NCBI GenBank assembly: GCA_963422675.2
Contig: CAXVYS010000017.1
Location: 62,001 to 126,000, forward strand
Reading direction: 5' to 3'
DNA from: UBA4416 sp963422675
GTDB lineage: Bacteria > Bacteroidota > Bacteroidia > B-17B0 > Aurantibacillaceae
Length of the DNA: 64,000 nt
Under the pieces are notes generated by a model. That model saw only the letters and a list, made by a program, of their open reading frames with translations, was not told where the DNA came from and searched no databases. Positions 1 through 8,382 of the stretch are shown in pieces (position 1 is the stretch's first letter; the number at the start of each line of letters is the position of its first letter). The position numbers and the translations under genes were made by a program.

Positions 1-211
1 TCCCAATTGGGTAAACACCCTGAAACTGTTCGTTTACATATAGCCAGATATCGGTAATTTTATGACTGTCGGCAAATGCTTGTATACCCGAACTTACAGA
101 AGTTGAATTAACCACCAGGAATGCGGCCGCAGGAGAGTTTAATTTTCCCTTTTTACAGGAAAAAGTAATGCAGGCCAATAAGATGTAACACACTAGTAAA
201 AATTGTCGCAT
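1..211 (-). CDS. Lipoprotein, 3' part missing (cut by window start)
   Basis: Read on the minus strand from an ATG at 211, an open frame of 70 codons runs off the window start. The first 19 residues form a signal peptide ending in the lipobox ITFSC followed by KKGK, so the mature protein should be lipid-anchored at Cys19. The rest is Ala/Ser/Val rich and ends with WLYVNEQFQGVYPIG at the edge. I do not recognise a family from this fragment. The gene is transcribed in the same direction as the oxidoreductase whose stop is about 100 bases upstream of its start. Seen directly: frame, signal peptide and lipobox. Function unknown. Confidence 0.75.
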   Translation of the reverse strand, partial: MRQFLLVCYILLACITFSCKKGKLNSPAAAFLVVNSTSVSSGIQAFADSHKITDIWLYVNEQFQGVYPIG

Positions 212-316
212 ATTCAGTTAGAAACGCAAATATAACCTTGTTATTGTATTGATTTCGTAAAAAAACGATCAAAAAACAGGTAAGATGGTTTCGTGCTGAA
301 AATGAGTGTTTTAGAG

Positions 317-1246
317 TTAATTTGAATTGATCTGTAACTCAATTTCATGCACTATTTTGAGAGCAGCCTCCGCATCTTTTAGGCTTACTGCTACAGCGCT
401 TTTAGCAGTAATGCTCTGAAAAAAAGACTCTAGTTCCATTTTTATGGCATTTGTTGGATTTCCGGTAATAAGTTTTTCAATAATCTCAGGATCATTGCCC
501 GCACTTTTTTCAGTAATCACCTTTTGTACCAGGGCTGTTTTATCCAATAAATTAACGGTGATATAGGTGTTTTTTTGAAAGATCTTTACAGAACGTACAT
601 TTTCGGGCGAAACCCTATTGACGCTTAAATTAGCCACTAAGCCATTGTCAAATTCAATTCGGGCATTGGCCACATCGGCTGTTTGACTCACTACTTTAGA
701 TCCGTTTGCCGATATTTTTTTAACCCGGCTATTGGTAATACTCAAAAGAAGGTCAATATCATGGATCATCAAATCCAGCACTACAGATACGTCTGTGCTT
801 CTAACGTTATATTTCGCCAGCCTGTTTGCTTCAAAAACAATTGGTGTATCAATAAACGGTTTTGCAACAATAAACCCGGGGTTAAAGCGCTCTACATGAC
901 CTACCTGCACAATCACATTGGCCTCATTAGATAAACGGATCAGTTGATTGGTGGTTTCGAAACTATCTGTAGCAGGTTTTTCTAAGAATACATGCTTCCC
1001 CAGCTTAATGGCTTTTCCGGCTAATTCAAAGTGAGAGGGAGTAGGTGTAACAATACTTACCACATCGCAGGCCTGTAACAATTCATCATAACTCAAACAG
1101 GCTTTTGTTTGGTATAATTGAGCCAGTTCTTCTGTGAGTGTTTCATTAAGGTCGTATATCGCGGTAACGTTAAAGTCTGGAATTTCCGATAATAATTTTA
1201 AATGAATTTTCCCCAAATGGCCCAATCCAACAATACCAATATTCAT
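317..1246 (-). CDS. Gfo/Idh/MocA family oxidoreductase
   Basis: 309 residues. The N-terminal Rossmann fold starts with the dinucleotide-binding loop GLGHLG (residues 7-12), and the family's EKP motif lies at 89-91, where the lysine helps bind cofactor and substrate. The C-terminal half is the alpha/beta substrate domain, with the conserved H-D pair in a LMIHDIDLL segment. The family uses NAD(P)(H) to oxidise or reduce sugars and related polyols, often for cell-surface polysaccharides; the substrate cannot be read from the sequence. Length is close to normal for short members. It may be cotranscribed with the lipoprotein fragment downstream. The family call is secure; the reaction is not known. 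Confidence 0.93.
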   Translation of the reverse strand: MNIGIVGLGHLGKIHLKLLSEIPDFNVTAIYDLNETLTEELAQLYQTKACLSYDELLQACDVVSIVTPTPSHFELAGKAIKLGKHVFLEKPATDSFETTNQLIRLSNEANVIVQVGHVERFNPGFIVAKPFIDTPIVFEANRLAKYNVRSTDVSVVLDLMIHDIDLLLSITNSRVKKISANGSKVVSQTADVANARIEFDNGLVANLSVNRVSPENVRSVKIFQKNTYITVNLLDKTALVQKVITEKSAGNDPEIIEKLITGNPTNAIKMELESFFQSITAKSAVAVSLKDAEAALKIVHEIELQINSN

Positions 1247-1346
1247 TTTTAGTTTTTTTCCAAATATAAGTCTATTAAAATTACATTGTTAAAAATGATT
1301 TTATAATATTAAAAAATGATTGTTTATTATTTCTACTTTTAAAACC

Positions 1347-2024
1347 ATGTTATTGAAGGTTAATAAAGAGGATGAGTACCTATACCAGGGAAAGAGAAAA
1401 AGACTGGTAGAACAGTTAAAAGAGAAGGGAATTGCAAGTCAGGCTGTTTTAAACGCCATTTTAAAAATTCCAAGACATTTATTTTTTGATCAATCCACCG
1501 AAAGACCTGCATTATTAGATCACGCTTATTCAGATAAAGCACTTAAAATTGGAGCAGGTCAAACGATTTCGCATCCTTTTACAGTTGCTTTTCAAACCGA
1601 AAAGCTGGAGTTGGAACGGGGAGAAAAAGTGTTGGAAATAGGAACAGGCTGTGGTTACCAAACCGCTGTTTTATTAGAAATGGGAGCGAAGGTGTTTTCT
1701 GTAGAAAGACAAAAAGAATTATTTGATAAAACAAAAGTGTTTTTGCCCCTGTTGGGCTATAAAGGAGCTAAGTTAGTGTATGGTGATGGTTATAAAGGCA
1801 TGCCACAGTTTGCCCCGTTTAATAAAATAATTGTTACGGCAGCCGCACCATATATCCCTCAAGATCTTTTAGCTCAATTAGTTATAGGTGGTATTTTGGT
1901 AATTCCTTTAGGGGAAGGAGAAGAGCAGGTAATGAATGTGATCGTGAAAAAATCGGATACGCAATTTGATAAAAAAACATTCGGAAAGTTTAAATTTGTG
2001 CCAATGCTACAAAATAAAAACTAA
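1347..2024 (+). CDS. pcm: Protein-L-isoaspartate O-methyltransferase
   Basis: Repairs damaged proteins by methylating L-isoaspartyl residues with S-adenosylmethionine in the cytoplasm. From the ATG at 1347 it is 225 residues. The GAGQTISHPFTVA segment typical of the family precedes the SAM-binding motif I (VLEIGTGCGYQT, around residues 95-106), followed by the acidic YGDGYKG loop. A TTG codon at 1320 could extend the protein by nine residues, but those do not resemble the family N-terminus, so I prefer 1347. The gene stands alone and is divergent from the oxidoreductase. Length and motifs are complete. Confidence 0.93.
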   Translation: MLLKVNKEDEYLYQGKRKRLVEQLKEKGIASQAVLNAILKIPRHLFFDQSTERPALLDHAYSDKALKIGAGQTISHPFTVAFQTEKLELERGEKVLEIGTGCGYQTAVLLEMGAKVFSVERQKELFDKTKVFLPLLGYKGAKLVYGDGYKGMPQFAPFNKIIVTAAAPYIPQDLLAQLVIGGILVIPLGEGEEQVMNVIVKKSDTQFDKKTFGKFKFVPMLQNKN

Positions 2025-2088
2025 CTCATTTCAATAAGCAATAATACCTAAGGATAAACGTTAATACACACATTAAATAACCCGGATT

Positions 2089-3069
2089 ATGATTCAGAAA
2101 TTAATAATTGTTACCTGTATATTATTTAGTATAACGGTTTCGGCACAAGACCTTACCTCAAAAAAAGGAAGCCCTATTTTACCGGAAGCCGGTGATTGGG
2201 GAATTGGAATAGACGGAACTCCCTTCTTTAATTACCTCGGTAACTTTTTTGGAAAAGGTGGTTCTACTACGGTTACAACAGGTACAGTTCAAACAGCTTC
2301 GCATTATACAAATCAGGCACCTACCTGGAACTTTTTAGCCAATAACTTCAGTATTTCAGGCAAAAAGTTTATCGATGCTAAAACGGCCTATAGAGCTACT
2401 GTAAGGTTAGGGTTTAATAATGTAACTACTAAAAACCAGTCGGTAGACCGCTCTATTACGGCCGCTCCGGTGTATCCTGCGGTACCTTTCAAAATTGAAA
2501 ATACCTGGAAACAATCCTATACAAATGTGGGTGTATCTTTTGGAATAGAGAAGAGAAGAGGTAAAACGAGATTACAGGGTTTTTATGGAGTAGAGGGAGG
2601 AATAGGTTTTTCTTCAGGAAAAAATGTATACAAATACGGAAACGCCTTATCTACCAGCTCAAAAAACCCGGTAAGTGTGGATGTTAACGGTGATGGTTTT
2701 GGTGTAACCACTACTACAGCAGGAGTTGTAGCTAATAATATTACTAAAGATACTTACGGTAACGATGCCCGCATTAAACAGGAAAAATCAGGTTTTGGCT
2801 TTGAAATAGGAGCAAGAGCCTTTGTTGGAGCTGAGTTTTTTATAGCACCTAAAATGTCAATAGCCGGTGAATTTGGATGGGGAATAGGATATGGATTTTC
2901 AGGAAAAACCAAAACAACGATGGAAAGTATTGGTAATAACGGTACAGAGTTAGTTGTTGGTAATCAGGAAATTAGCGGAAGTAAATCCAGTAATTTTTAT
3001 TTTGACAACGATAATAAAAATTCACTCTTTGGACCAAAAGGAACCATTAAATTAAACTTATATTTTTAA
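2089..3069 (+). CDS. Secreted outer-membrane beta-barrel-like protein
   Basis: 326 residues with a clear signal peptide (cleavage after VSA at about residue 19, before QDL). The mature part has alternating polar and aromatic strands, many Gly/Thr/Asn/Ser loops, and ends in LNLYF; a terminal aromatic residue is usual for outer-membrane barrels. Two tracts, around residues 55-70 and 200-220, are rich in threonine and valine. No enzymatic motif is seen. It most likely sits in the outer membrane as a small barrel of unknown role. The coding frame and secretion signal are clear; the barrel assignment is inferred from composition. Confidence 0.8.
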   Translation: MIQKLIIVTCILFSITVSAQDLTSKKGSPILPEAGDWGIGIDGTPFFNYLGNFFGKGGSTTVTTGTVQTASHYTNQAPTWNFLANNFSISGKKFIDAKTAYRATVRLGFNNVTTKNQSVDRSITAAPVYPAVPFKIENTWKQSYTNVGVSFGIEKRRGKTRLQGFYGVEGGIGFSSGKNVYKYGNALSTSSKNPVSVDVNGDGFGVTTTTAGVVANNITKDTYGNDARIKQEKSGFGFEIGARAFVGAEFFIAPKMSIAGEFGWGIGYGFSGKTKTTMESIGNNGTELVVGNQEISGSKSSNFYFDNDNKNSLFGPKGTIKLNLYF

Positions 3070-3070
3070 G

Positions 3071-3101
3071 GATTGCCTTGTAAAAAGAAGCAATCGTTTT
3101 C
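3071..3101 (+). terminator. Weak terminator hairpin after the barrel protein
   Basis: GATTGC at 3071 pairs with GCAATC at 3090-3095, followed by a short T run. The stem is short and the loop long, so this is tentative. Confidence 0.4.
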
Positions 3102-3181
3102 TCTTCCCGTATCTTCTGTGTAAACATATAATTATCTTCTGTGTCACCATTAATTTTGTGCTTTTATTATGTTATAAATAG

Positions 3182-3189
3182 TAAATTTG
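3182..3189 (+). promoter_or_regulatory. Bacteroidota -7 promoter element for the DHS-like gene
   Basis: TAAATTTG matches the TAnnTTTG -7 consensus 21 bases before the start codon at 3211. A possible -33 TTTG lies at 3155-3158, 23 bases upstream, which is at the long end of the usual spacing. Confidence 0.55.
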
Positions 3190-3210
3190 CGCCACTAAAA
3201 TTAATAAGAT

Positions 3211-4197
3211 ATGTCAACAGCAGCAAACAAAGGCCCGATTTCTAAATTTATAGAAACCCATTACAAACACTTTAATGCTGCGGCATTAGTAGATTCTGCC
3301 AAAGGATACGAAACACACTTAACAGAAGGTGGTAAAATGATGGTAACATTAGCCGGTGCGATGAGTACGGCTGAGTTAGGGAAATCATTAGCGGAAATGA
3401 TTCGCCAGGGAAAAATTGATATTATTTCCTGTACAGGAGCAAACTTAGAAGAAGATATTATGAACCTGGTAGCACACAGCCATTACAAGCGTGTACCAAA
3501 CTACCGTGACCTTTCTCCACAGGATGAATGGGATTTGTTAGAGAACCACTATAACCGTGTAACTGATACCTGTATTCCCGAAGAAGAAGCATTCCGTCGT
3601 TTACAAAAACATATTTATAAAATATGGAAGGATGCTGATACGGCAGGAGAACGTTTTTTTCCGCATGAGTTTATGTATAAGATCTTAAACAGTGGCGAAT
3701 TGCAACAATACTATGAAATTGATCCTAAAGACAGCTGGATGTTAGCTGCTGCAGAACGTAACTTACCAATAGTAGTTCCGGGTTGGGAAGATAGCACCAT
3801 GGGTAATATTTTTGCGTCTTACATTATTAAAGGTGAAATGAAAGCTACTACTGTGAAAGGTGGTATTGAATATATGGCTTGGTTAGCCGATTGGTATGTG
3901 AAAAACAGCGAAGGAAAAGGTGTAGGCTTCTTCCAGATTGGTGGTGGTATTGCAGGTGATTTCCCTATTTGTGTTGTACCCATGTTATACCAGGATATGG
4001 AAATGGAAAATATTCCTTTCTGGAGCTATTTCTGCCAGATCTCTGATAGTACAACGTCTTACGGATCTTATTCCGGAGCGGTACCTAACGAAAAAATTAC
4101 CTGGGGTAAATTAGATATCAATACACCTAAATTTATTGTAGAAAGTGATGCAACAATTGTAGCACCATTGATCTTCAGTTGGGTATTGGGTTGGTAG
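3211..4197 (+). CDS. Deoxyhypusine-synthase-like protein lacking the catalytic lysine
   Basis: 328 residues, homologous along its length to the deoxyhypusine synthase (DHS) superfamily, which uses NAD and spermidine to transfer an aminobutyl group. Recognisable blocks are the LAGAMSTAELG segment (about 47-57), SCTGANLEED (73-82), the GWEDSTMGN block (191-199), and the C-terminal WGKLDINTPKF and SDATIVAPL segments. In eukaryotic DHS the loop GGGVVKHH carries the lysine that forms the covalent intermediate. Here the loop is GGGIAGDF (244-251), with Gly249 in the lysine position and no lysine nearby. Bacteria lack eIF5A, so hypusine formation is not the expected role; a polyamine-linked reaction, as in DHS-derived homospermidine synthases, or a non-enzymatic role is inferred. 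The gene is monocistronic. Confidence 0.88.
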   Translation: MSTAANKGPISKFIETHYKHFNAAALVDSAKGYETHLTEGGKMMVTLAGAMSTAELGKSLAEMIRQGKIDIISCTGANLEEDIMNLVAHSHYKRVPNYRDLSPQDEWDLLENHYNRVTDTCIPEEEAFRRLQKHIYKIWKDADTAGERFFPHEFMYKILNSGELQQYYEIDPKDSWMLAAAERNLPIVVPGWEDSTMGNIFASYIIKGEMKATTVKGGIEYMAWLADWYVKNSEGKGVGFFQIGGGIAGDFPICVVPMLYQDMEMENIPFWSYFCQISDSTTSYGSYSGAVPNEKITWGKLDINTPKFIVESDATIVAPLIFSWVLGW

Positions 4198-4214
4198 TTG
4201 AATATAAAGTAACA

Positions 4215-4250
4215 AAAATCCCGTCATGAGCAATTGTGACGGGATTTTTT
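4215..4250 (+). terminator. Rho-independent terminator after the DHS-like gene
   Basis: AAATCCCGTCA and TGACGGGATTT form a strong inverted repeat with a short loop and a T tract, 18 bases after the stop codon. It may also serve the convergent gene ending at 4282. Confidence 0.85.
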
Positions 4251-4281
4251 ATGGGGGTACTAGTGTTTAATGAGCGAGACT

Positions 4282-4662
4282 CTATTTAGCCTCAACTTGT
4301 TTTTGAAGCCATTCCCTGGCTTCTGTTTCCTCTGCGAATAGTTTAGGTTTTATGGGTGGTCGTTCAAAAATCAGGAACAAACTAAGACGTATTTTACTGA
4401 TCAGGGTTTTTGAAATATAGGCTATGGCTATAATATTATGAAGAAGGGCCGTATTACCTAAGTAAACAATGGCTTCCTCGGTCAATTCGTGATTGGATGT
4501 TGAGTCGAATAACAAACCATAGGGCTTCCTATTCGATTCCTGCAGGCCGTAACAATAAATATAGATAATGTCCTCAACTTCAATGACTGTATTTTCAAGA
4601 AACATAACAGTTAAAATTCCGTTACTAAAAGACAATCGCGCTTTGTTAAAGGTGGGATTCAT
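4282..4662 (-). CDS. Conserved small protein, possibly STAS/SpoIIAA-like
   Basis: 126 residues with no signal peptide or membrane segment. The pattern is an N-terminal beta strand pair, then YGLLFDSTSNHELTEEA, a helix with NTALLHNIIAIAYISKTLISKI, and a final region with ERPPIKPKLFAEETEAREWLQ. A strand-then-helix layout ending in a 'tilted' residue-range with an EARxWL signature resembles the small STAS/SpoIIAA-like proteins common in Bacteroidota, but I see no catalytic or phospho-acceptor residue I would defend. The function is unknown. It stands just outside the cassette-like region and is followed by a strong shared terminator. Confidence 0.75.
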   Translation of the reverse strand: MNPTFNKARLSFSNGILTVMFLENTVIEVEDIIYIYCYGLQESNRKPYGLLFDSTSNHELTEEAIVYLGNTALLHNIIAIAYISKTLISKIRLSLFLIFERPPIKPKLFAEETEAREWLQKQVEAK

Positions 4663-4767
4663 GTGCTATTCACTACTATTGATACTAAATTTACAAATAA
4701 TAAGCTAAAGGTTTGGAATTAAATTGTCAAAAAGCTTTTATATCCTAATAGTTACTGGTAGGTTGTG

Positions 4768-5310
4768 TTATTGGGTGTTTTGGATTGTCGTTTGTTTTTT
4801 TAAGTCGAAGATTTCCTTTTTTTGGGATCGAGTATCTTTGTTGTAGTAAGTAATTAAGAGGTCTTCTTTGTCATTTAACTCGGCCCAATTAATATTCTCT
4901 TCAGGAAAATGTATTCTGGTTGAAACGTGGTTAAGCAAATTAAAGATAATTATTTCGTCAAAGTGGATTAGTAATAACAGGTTATTGTAAAATGAATTGC
5001 CGAGGAATGTTACAGTCGAAATGCCTTTATAAGGTAATTCTATTTGCTCGTAAGTCAAACCGTTAATTAAAAAGCCACCGGATTCGGAGGGGATAAAAAC
5101 AAATTTTCCATCGCCAGAGTCCATTGTGTATTTTTCTAGTCTTTGGTCGAGTCGGTTCCAGTCTTTGAAATACTTTTCGTTAGCATTTTTACCGTTAATA
5201 AAAATGTCGGCGATATGTAACATTCGGCCATTGTTAGGTTCATCCCAACCTGTCAGCTCGATTTTAATGTCGTGATGTTTTGATGCTAAAGTTTCAATCA
5301 TGTCTATCAA
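4768..5310 (-). CDS. Hypothetical protein in the cassette-like region
   Basis: 180 residues, no signal peptide or transmembrane segment. I do not recognise a family. It has alternating strands with aromatic residues and an acidic C-terminal third ending in QNTQ. Met4 (coordinate 5301) is an equally good start. It is the most downstream gene of the run of minus-strand genes separated by related spacers, and a complete promoter (TTTG-N19-TATCTTTG) lies in the spacer directly upstream. That arrangement, rather than the protein, suggests it entered as a cassette. Confidence 0.7.
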   Translation of the reverse strand: MIDMIETLASKHHDIKIELTGWDEPNNGRMLHIADIFINGKNANEKYFKDWNRLDQRLEKYTMDSGDGKFVFIPSESGGFLINGLTYEQIELPYKGISTVTFLGNSFYNNLLLLIHFDEIIIFNLLNHVSTRIHFPEENINWAELNDKEDLLITYYNKDTRSQKKEIFDLKKQTTIQNTQ

Positions 5311-5314
5311 ATGC

Positions 5315-5455
5315 CCTATAACGGTTTGTGGCTGGTTGTATTGCAGTTCATTGCACTCGTCTACCGAATATTAATAACAAAGATAAAATGTTTCTACGCA
5401 TTTGCAAAGGCTTATACTTCTGCCGGCGAAGGTACTGTTAGCGGCTGGCAGCTAT
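5315..5455 (-). repeat. attC-like or cassette-junction element A
   Basis: The spacer between the hypothetical gene and the serine hydrolase. On the + strand it begins CCCTATAACGGTTTGTGGCTG (near 5314-5334) and ends GTTAGCGGCT (near 5438-5447). Both ends match spacer B at 7373-7466 (TAACGtTTTGcaGCTG and GTTAGCGGCT). On the minus strand this reads GCCGCTAAC ... CGTTATAGG, the same orientation as the RYYYAAC / GTTRRRY ends of integron attC sites. An internal promoter sits inside it. The shared ends are seen directly; recombination function is inferred. Confidence 0.5.
5378..5408 (-). promoter_or_regulatory. Promoter inside junction element A
   Basis: On the minus strand, TTTG (5408-5405), 19 bases, then TATCTTTG (5385-5378). 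This is a perfect match to the Bacteroidota -33/-7 consensus, about 68 bases before the start of the hypothetical gene at 5310. Confidence 0.8.
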
Positions 5456-5485
5456 CTATTTAGATTTACTACAGGTGTTCAAAAT

Positions 5486-6484
5486 TTATTTTACTGTTTC
5501 GATACATAAAGGTTCGATGAGTTCCATATACCTGTCGGGTTGAATGTTAGAGCAAAATGTAAATGCTTTTTGTTTTTCACGATTTACAAAGATTGATGCA
5601 GCGTAACCGGCAGTTCCACCATTTATTTTCAGAACAGGGTCAACTCCTGGCAAGTTTATTACTAACCATCCTAAATTTGTATATATCTCCGGTTTGGCTG
5701 GGAAAACATGTTTCACTTGAAGAATTACCGGATTATTCAGCGGATCTAAAGTCATACCGGCAAATTTTGCTAAATCTTCGGTAGTTGAAATAATACCAAG
5801 ACAACCATTAAGAATTCCTCCGTCCCAAAATGATGTAAAGTTTCCTTCTTTATCCAAGCCTTTGATCATATTAGTAGAAATGTCTTTTACATTGAATTTA
5901 GAGTTACTCATATTTAAAGGACGGAATATTTTTTCTTCTACTATTTCTGAAAATGGCCGCTCTTCAATTTTAGAGATAATGTAGCTAAGCACCCCTGATC
6001 CCAAATTAGAGTAAGCTGCTTTTTCTCCCGGTTCACTTTCTATTTCGAGTTTTTTTGTGAGATAGCTAATTAGTTCTTCCTCACTGTAATTACTAAAAGG
6101 GTTTTCTTTAATAAAGTTTTCTCTGTCATCATAACCCTTTGGCATCCTTGGAAGTCCGGAGGTATGTTGAGCCAAGTGTTTAAATGTAATTGAAGGATTA
6201 CCCTTCAATTCAAAAGAAAGAAAGTTTCGAATAGGATCATCAAGTTTTACTTTACCTTCGTCAATCAATTGAGCAAGTATATTACCTGTAAATGCTTTAG
6301 TAACTGAGCCTATTTCAAATGCAAATGACTGATTATTCAAATACCCGATTCCATTTTCATCCTTGTTTAATCCATAGAATTTTGTTTTACCCTTCTCTAT
6401 TGTTGAAAAGGAGAGCTGTGTATGAACCGGTAAAATTTCAAGAATAGTTTTAATTTTCGAAATGAATACTTCTATGTTTGTCAC
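5486..6484 (-). CDS. Serine hydrolase of the beta-lactamase/CubicO family
   Basis: 332 residues from a GTG at 6484. It has the nucleophile motif SxxK as SVTK in the EIGSVTKAF segment, and the second catalytic motif YxN as YSN in the AAYSNLGSG segment. The third motif region is GGTAGYA in place of KTG/HTG. These define class C beta-lactamase-like esterases and DD-peptidases; the substrate is not predictable. No signal peptide is visible, so it is probably cytoplasmic unless the N-terminus is misplaced. The frame stays open to an ATG at 6598, but that would overlap the next gene by 76 bases and adds a Lys/aromatic-rich extension not expected in the family, so I prefer the GTG. Cassette-like context. 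Confidence 0.85.
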   Translation of the reverse strand: MTNIEVFISKIKTILEILPVHTQLSFSTIEKGKTKFYGLNKDENGIGYLNNQSFAFEIGSVTKAFTGNILAQLIDEGKVKLDDPIRNFLSFELKGNPSITFKHLAQHTSGLPRMPKGYDDRENFIKENPFSNYSEEELISYLTKKLEIESEPGEKAAYSNLGSGVLSYIISKIEERPFSEIVEEKIFRPLNMSNSKFNVKDISTNMIKGLDKEGNFTSFWDGGILNGCLGIISTTEDLAKFAGMTLDPLNNPVILQVKHVFPAKPEIYTNLGWLVINLPGVDPVLKINGGTAGYAASIFVNREKQKAFTFCSNIQPDRYMELIEPLCIETVK

Positions 6485-6522
6485 TTTAAGATGTCTTAAT
6501 GATGGCTTTAGTTTTTTCTTGT

Positions 6523-7326
6523 TTATAAAGACATAAACCCATTGTCTAGGGAATTTTCGTCCATTCCAATAAAAGAATAGTGTCGTGGTAAATACCAACC
6601 AATTGTCTTCATTACATTTCTGTAATTAGTTTCGCTGGTAAAATTTTGAGGCGTTACATTGAAAACGATGTCCTGAGTAACACCATTGTTATTCTTATTA
6701 TGTCGCATCATTAATGAAACTTTTGGATGTTCGACTCCATTTATTTTCAAAAATTCTCGAATTAGTTTTCGTGTTGGTTCAGGTAGAATTGTTTCTGAAG
6801 GTTGTCCAATCATTACTTTTTCATTCCCAGGAATTGTTTCGTCATTTCTTTCTCTTGAAAAAAGCGTTTCTTCAGTTGTATAAAAAGTTCTGTTTAAATG
6901 AAAGTTCAAAATGTCCCCATAAGATAGCACCCAATCAGCACTATTTGATGTCGGATTTATCACAACCCCGAAACCATTAGACAATAAGAAATCGTCTTTC
7001 ATTCTCTCAATTACAAAGCATTGAAAACTTTTATTTGGCTCTGGCAATAAGAGTTGAAAATACTGAAATCCGTCTGGTCCTGTTATAAATTGTGGGTCTC
7101 CACAACGAAAACTTGCTTGTCCGATGTTTTGCAAAAAAGTATTTTGCCAATTTTCGTTTCTGTCACTTGAAAGTGTTTGTACAAGTTGATAAATAATATT
7201 TGTCTTTTCTAAATCTCCCTGATAAGGTTCAGTATTATTTGTAACAGGTTGGTTAATTTGTCTGTCAGGTTGTTTCTCTGCCGTTTGTGTTTGCTCCTTT
7301 TTCTTAAGAAAGTCGAATAGTCCCAT
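6523..7326 (-). CDS. Hypothetical protein starting MGLFDFLKKK
   Basis: 267 residues. A short amphipathic start (MGLFDFLKKK) is followed by a polar, Gln/Asn-rich linker to about residue 38, then a globular domain. A central block with FQYFQLLLPEP, CFVIERMKDDFLLSNGFGVVINP and WVLSYGDILNF looks well folded and conserved. It vaguely recalls suppressor-of-fused-like or immunity-type domains, but this is not firm enough to name a family. It lies between cassette junctions A and B together with the serine hydrolase, so the two may have arrived as one unit. Coding is supported by length and composition; function is unknown. Confidence 0.7.
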   Translation of the reverse strand: MGLFDFLKKKEQTQTAEKQPDRQINQPVTNNTEPYQGDLEKTNIIYQLVQTLSSDRNENWQNTFLQNIGQASFRCGDPQFITGPDGFQYFQLLLPEPNKSFQCFVIERMKDDFLLSNGFGVVINPTSNSADWVLSYGDILNFHLNRTFYTTEETLFSRERNDETIPGNEKVMIGQPSETILPEPTRKLIREFLKINGVEHPKVSLMMRHNKNNNGVTQDIVFNVTPQNFTSETNYRNVMKTIGWYLPRHYSFIGMDENSLDNGFMSL

Positions 7327-7372
7327 TTTTTATTTTTAAATTTTGTCTGTTTTGGAAGTTCTGAAAAATTGT

Positions 7373-7466
7373 CACTAACGTTTTGCAGCTGTGTCTGGTA
7401 AGGTATTGAAACCGTTTCTAACCGAGTCTGCCAAACTGTTTGTCTAGCGTGCGTTAGCGGCTCAGG
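7373..7466 (-). repeat. attC-like or cassette-junction element B
   Basis: The spacer between the MGLFDF protein and the methionine aminopeptidase. Its ends are inverted: CACTAACG at 7373-7380 and CGTTAGCGGC at 7452-7461. On the minus strand it reads GCCGCTAACGC ... ACGTTAGTG, close to the R''/R' arrangement of attC sites, with a length of about 95 bases, within the attC range. The ends match spacer A. No complete promoter is seen in it. An IntI gene is not present in the window. Confidence 0.5.
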
Positions 7467-7493
7467 CTTTTTGTCCTAAGTTTATAATTTTTC

Positions 7494-8258
7494 TTAATTC
7501 CATATTTCATTCATTTCTGTCAGTACAATTGGTTTGTCGTCGGTAACAACAATAGTATGTTCGTGTTGTGCCATAAAACCGCCCTTATTCCCAACCATTG
7601 TCCAACCATCCTGCAAAGTTTCAGCATAGGTGGAGGTCGTTGAAATGAATGTTTCAATAGCGACTACAGAATTTTTCTTAAACCTTTCGAGATTAAATTT
7701 ATCTTTGAAATTAGCTATTTCATTGGGTTCTTCGTGAAGACTTCTACCTATACCATGTCCTGTCAAATTTTTAATGACTCTATAACCTCTTTTCTTAGCT
7801 TCCGTTTCAATTAAAAATCCAATGTCAGAAATGCGAACCCCGCCTTTTATATGATGTATTGCTTTATGCAAAATTTGTTTCGAAGCCTCAATCAGTTTTT
7901 GGTGTTGGTTTATATCTGTCCCTAGAACAAATGACCCTCCGTTGTCTGACCAAAAGCCATCCAGTTCCGCAGAAACGTCAATATTTATTAAATCACCTTC
8001 ATGAAGTATTTTTTTGTCAGAGGGTATGCCGTGACAAAATTCATTATTTATACTTATGCAAGTCCAACCTGGAAAACCGTAAGTCAAATACGGCGCTGAT
8101 TTTGCTCCTAAGTCATTAAGAATTTGTCCGCCAAAGTTGTCTAATTCCTTTGTTGTCATACCCGGTTGGGCAAAGTTTCTCATTTCCTTCAATGTGTAAG
8201 CAACAGCTTCGCTTACCTTTTTCATTCCAATTAATTCTGACTCTTTTGTTATTGACAT
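7494..8258 (-). CDS. map: Methionine aminopeptidase, type I (accessory copy)
   Basis: 254 residues. Removes the N-terminal methionine from proteins. All five metal ligands are recognisable: two Asp in NIDVSAELDGFWSDNG, His in GHGIGRSLHEEP, Glu in VVAIETF, and Glu in QHEHTIVV. The substrate His lies in NNEFCHGIPS. Length fits a type I enzyme. In Bacteroidota the housekeeping map usually lies near secY in the ribosomal-protein cluster; this copy lies among cassette-like genes instead and is therefore probably an extra paralogue. A complete promoter lies in the upstream spacer. The start ATG is at 8258. Confidence 0.93.
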   Translation of the reverse strand: MSITKESELIGMKKVSEAVAYTLKEMRNFAQPGMTTKELDNFGGQILNDLGAKSAPYLTYGFPGWTCISINNEFCHGIPSDKKILHEGDLINIDVSAELDGFWSDNGGSFVLGTDINQHQKLIEASKQILHKAIHHIKGGVRISDIGFLIETEAKKRGYRVIKNLTGHGIGRSLHEEPNEIANFKDKFNLERFKKNSVVAIETFISTTSTYAETLQDGWTMVGNKGGFMAQHEHTIVVTDDKPIVLTEMNEIWN

Positions 8259-8351
8259 ATTTCTTTTTTTCTTTAATTAAGGATTTGTGATGTTGTTTTC
8301 GCGCTTGGCTTCCGACAAGTTTGAAACCATATCTCAGTGAAACGCTGCGAA

Positions 8352-8382
8352 CAAAGATACTATGTTGCCAGACTTTTTCAAA
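8352..8382 (-). promoter_or_regulatory. Promoter for the accessory map gene
   Basis: On the minus strand, TTTG (8382-8379), 19 bases, then TATCTTTG (8359-8352), about 94 bases before the start codon. It resembles the promoter in junction element A, including the AACAAAGATA context read on the + strand. The spacer ends here are diverged and no attC-like ends are seen. Confidence 0.8.

Noticed and set aside
6485..6598. N-terminal extension of the serine hydrolase
   Set aside because: Overlaps the upstream gene by 76 bases and does not look like a signal peptide or family sequence.
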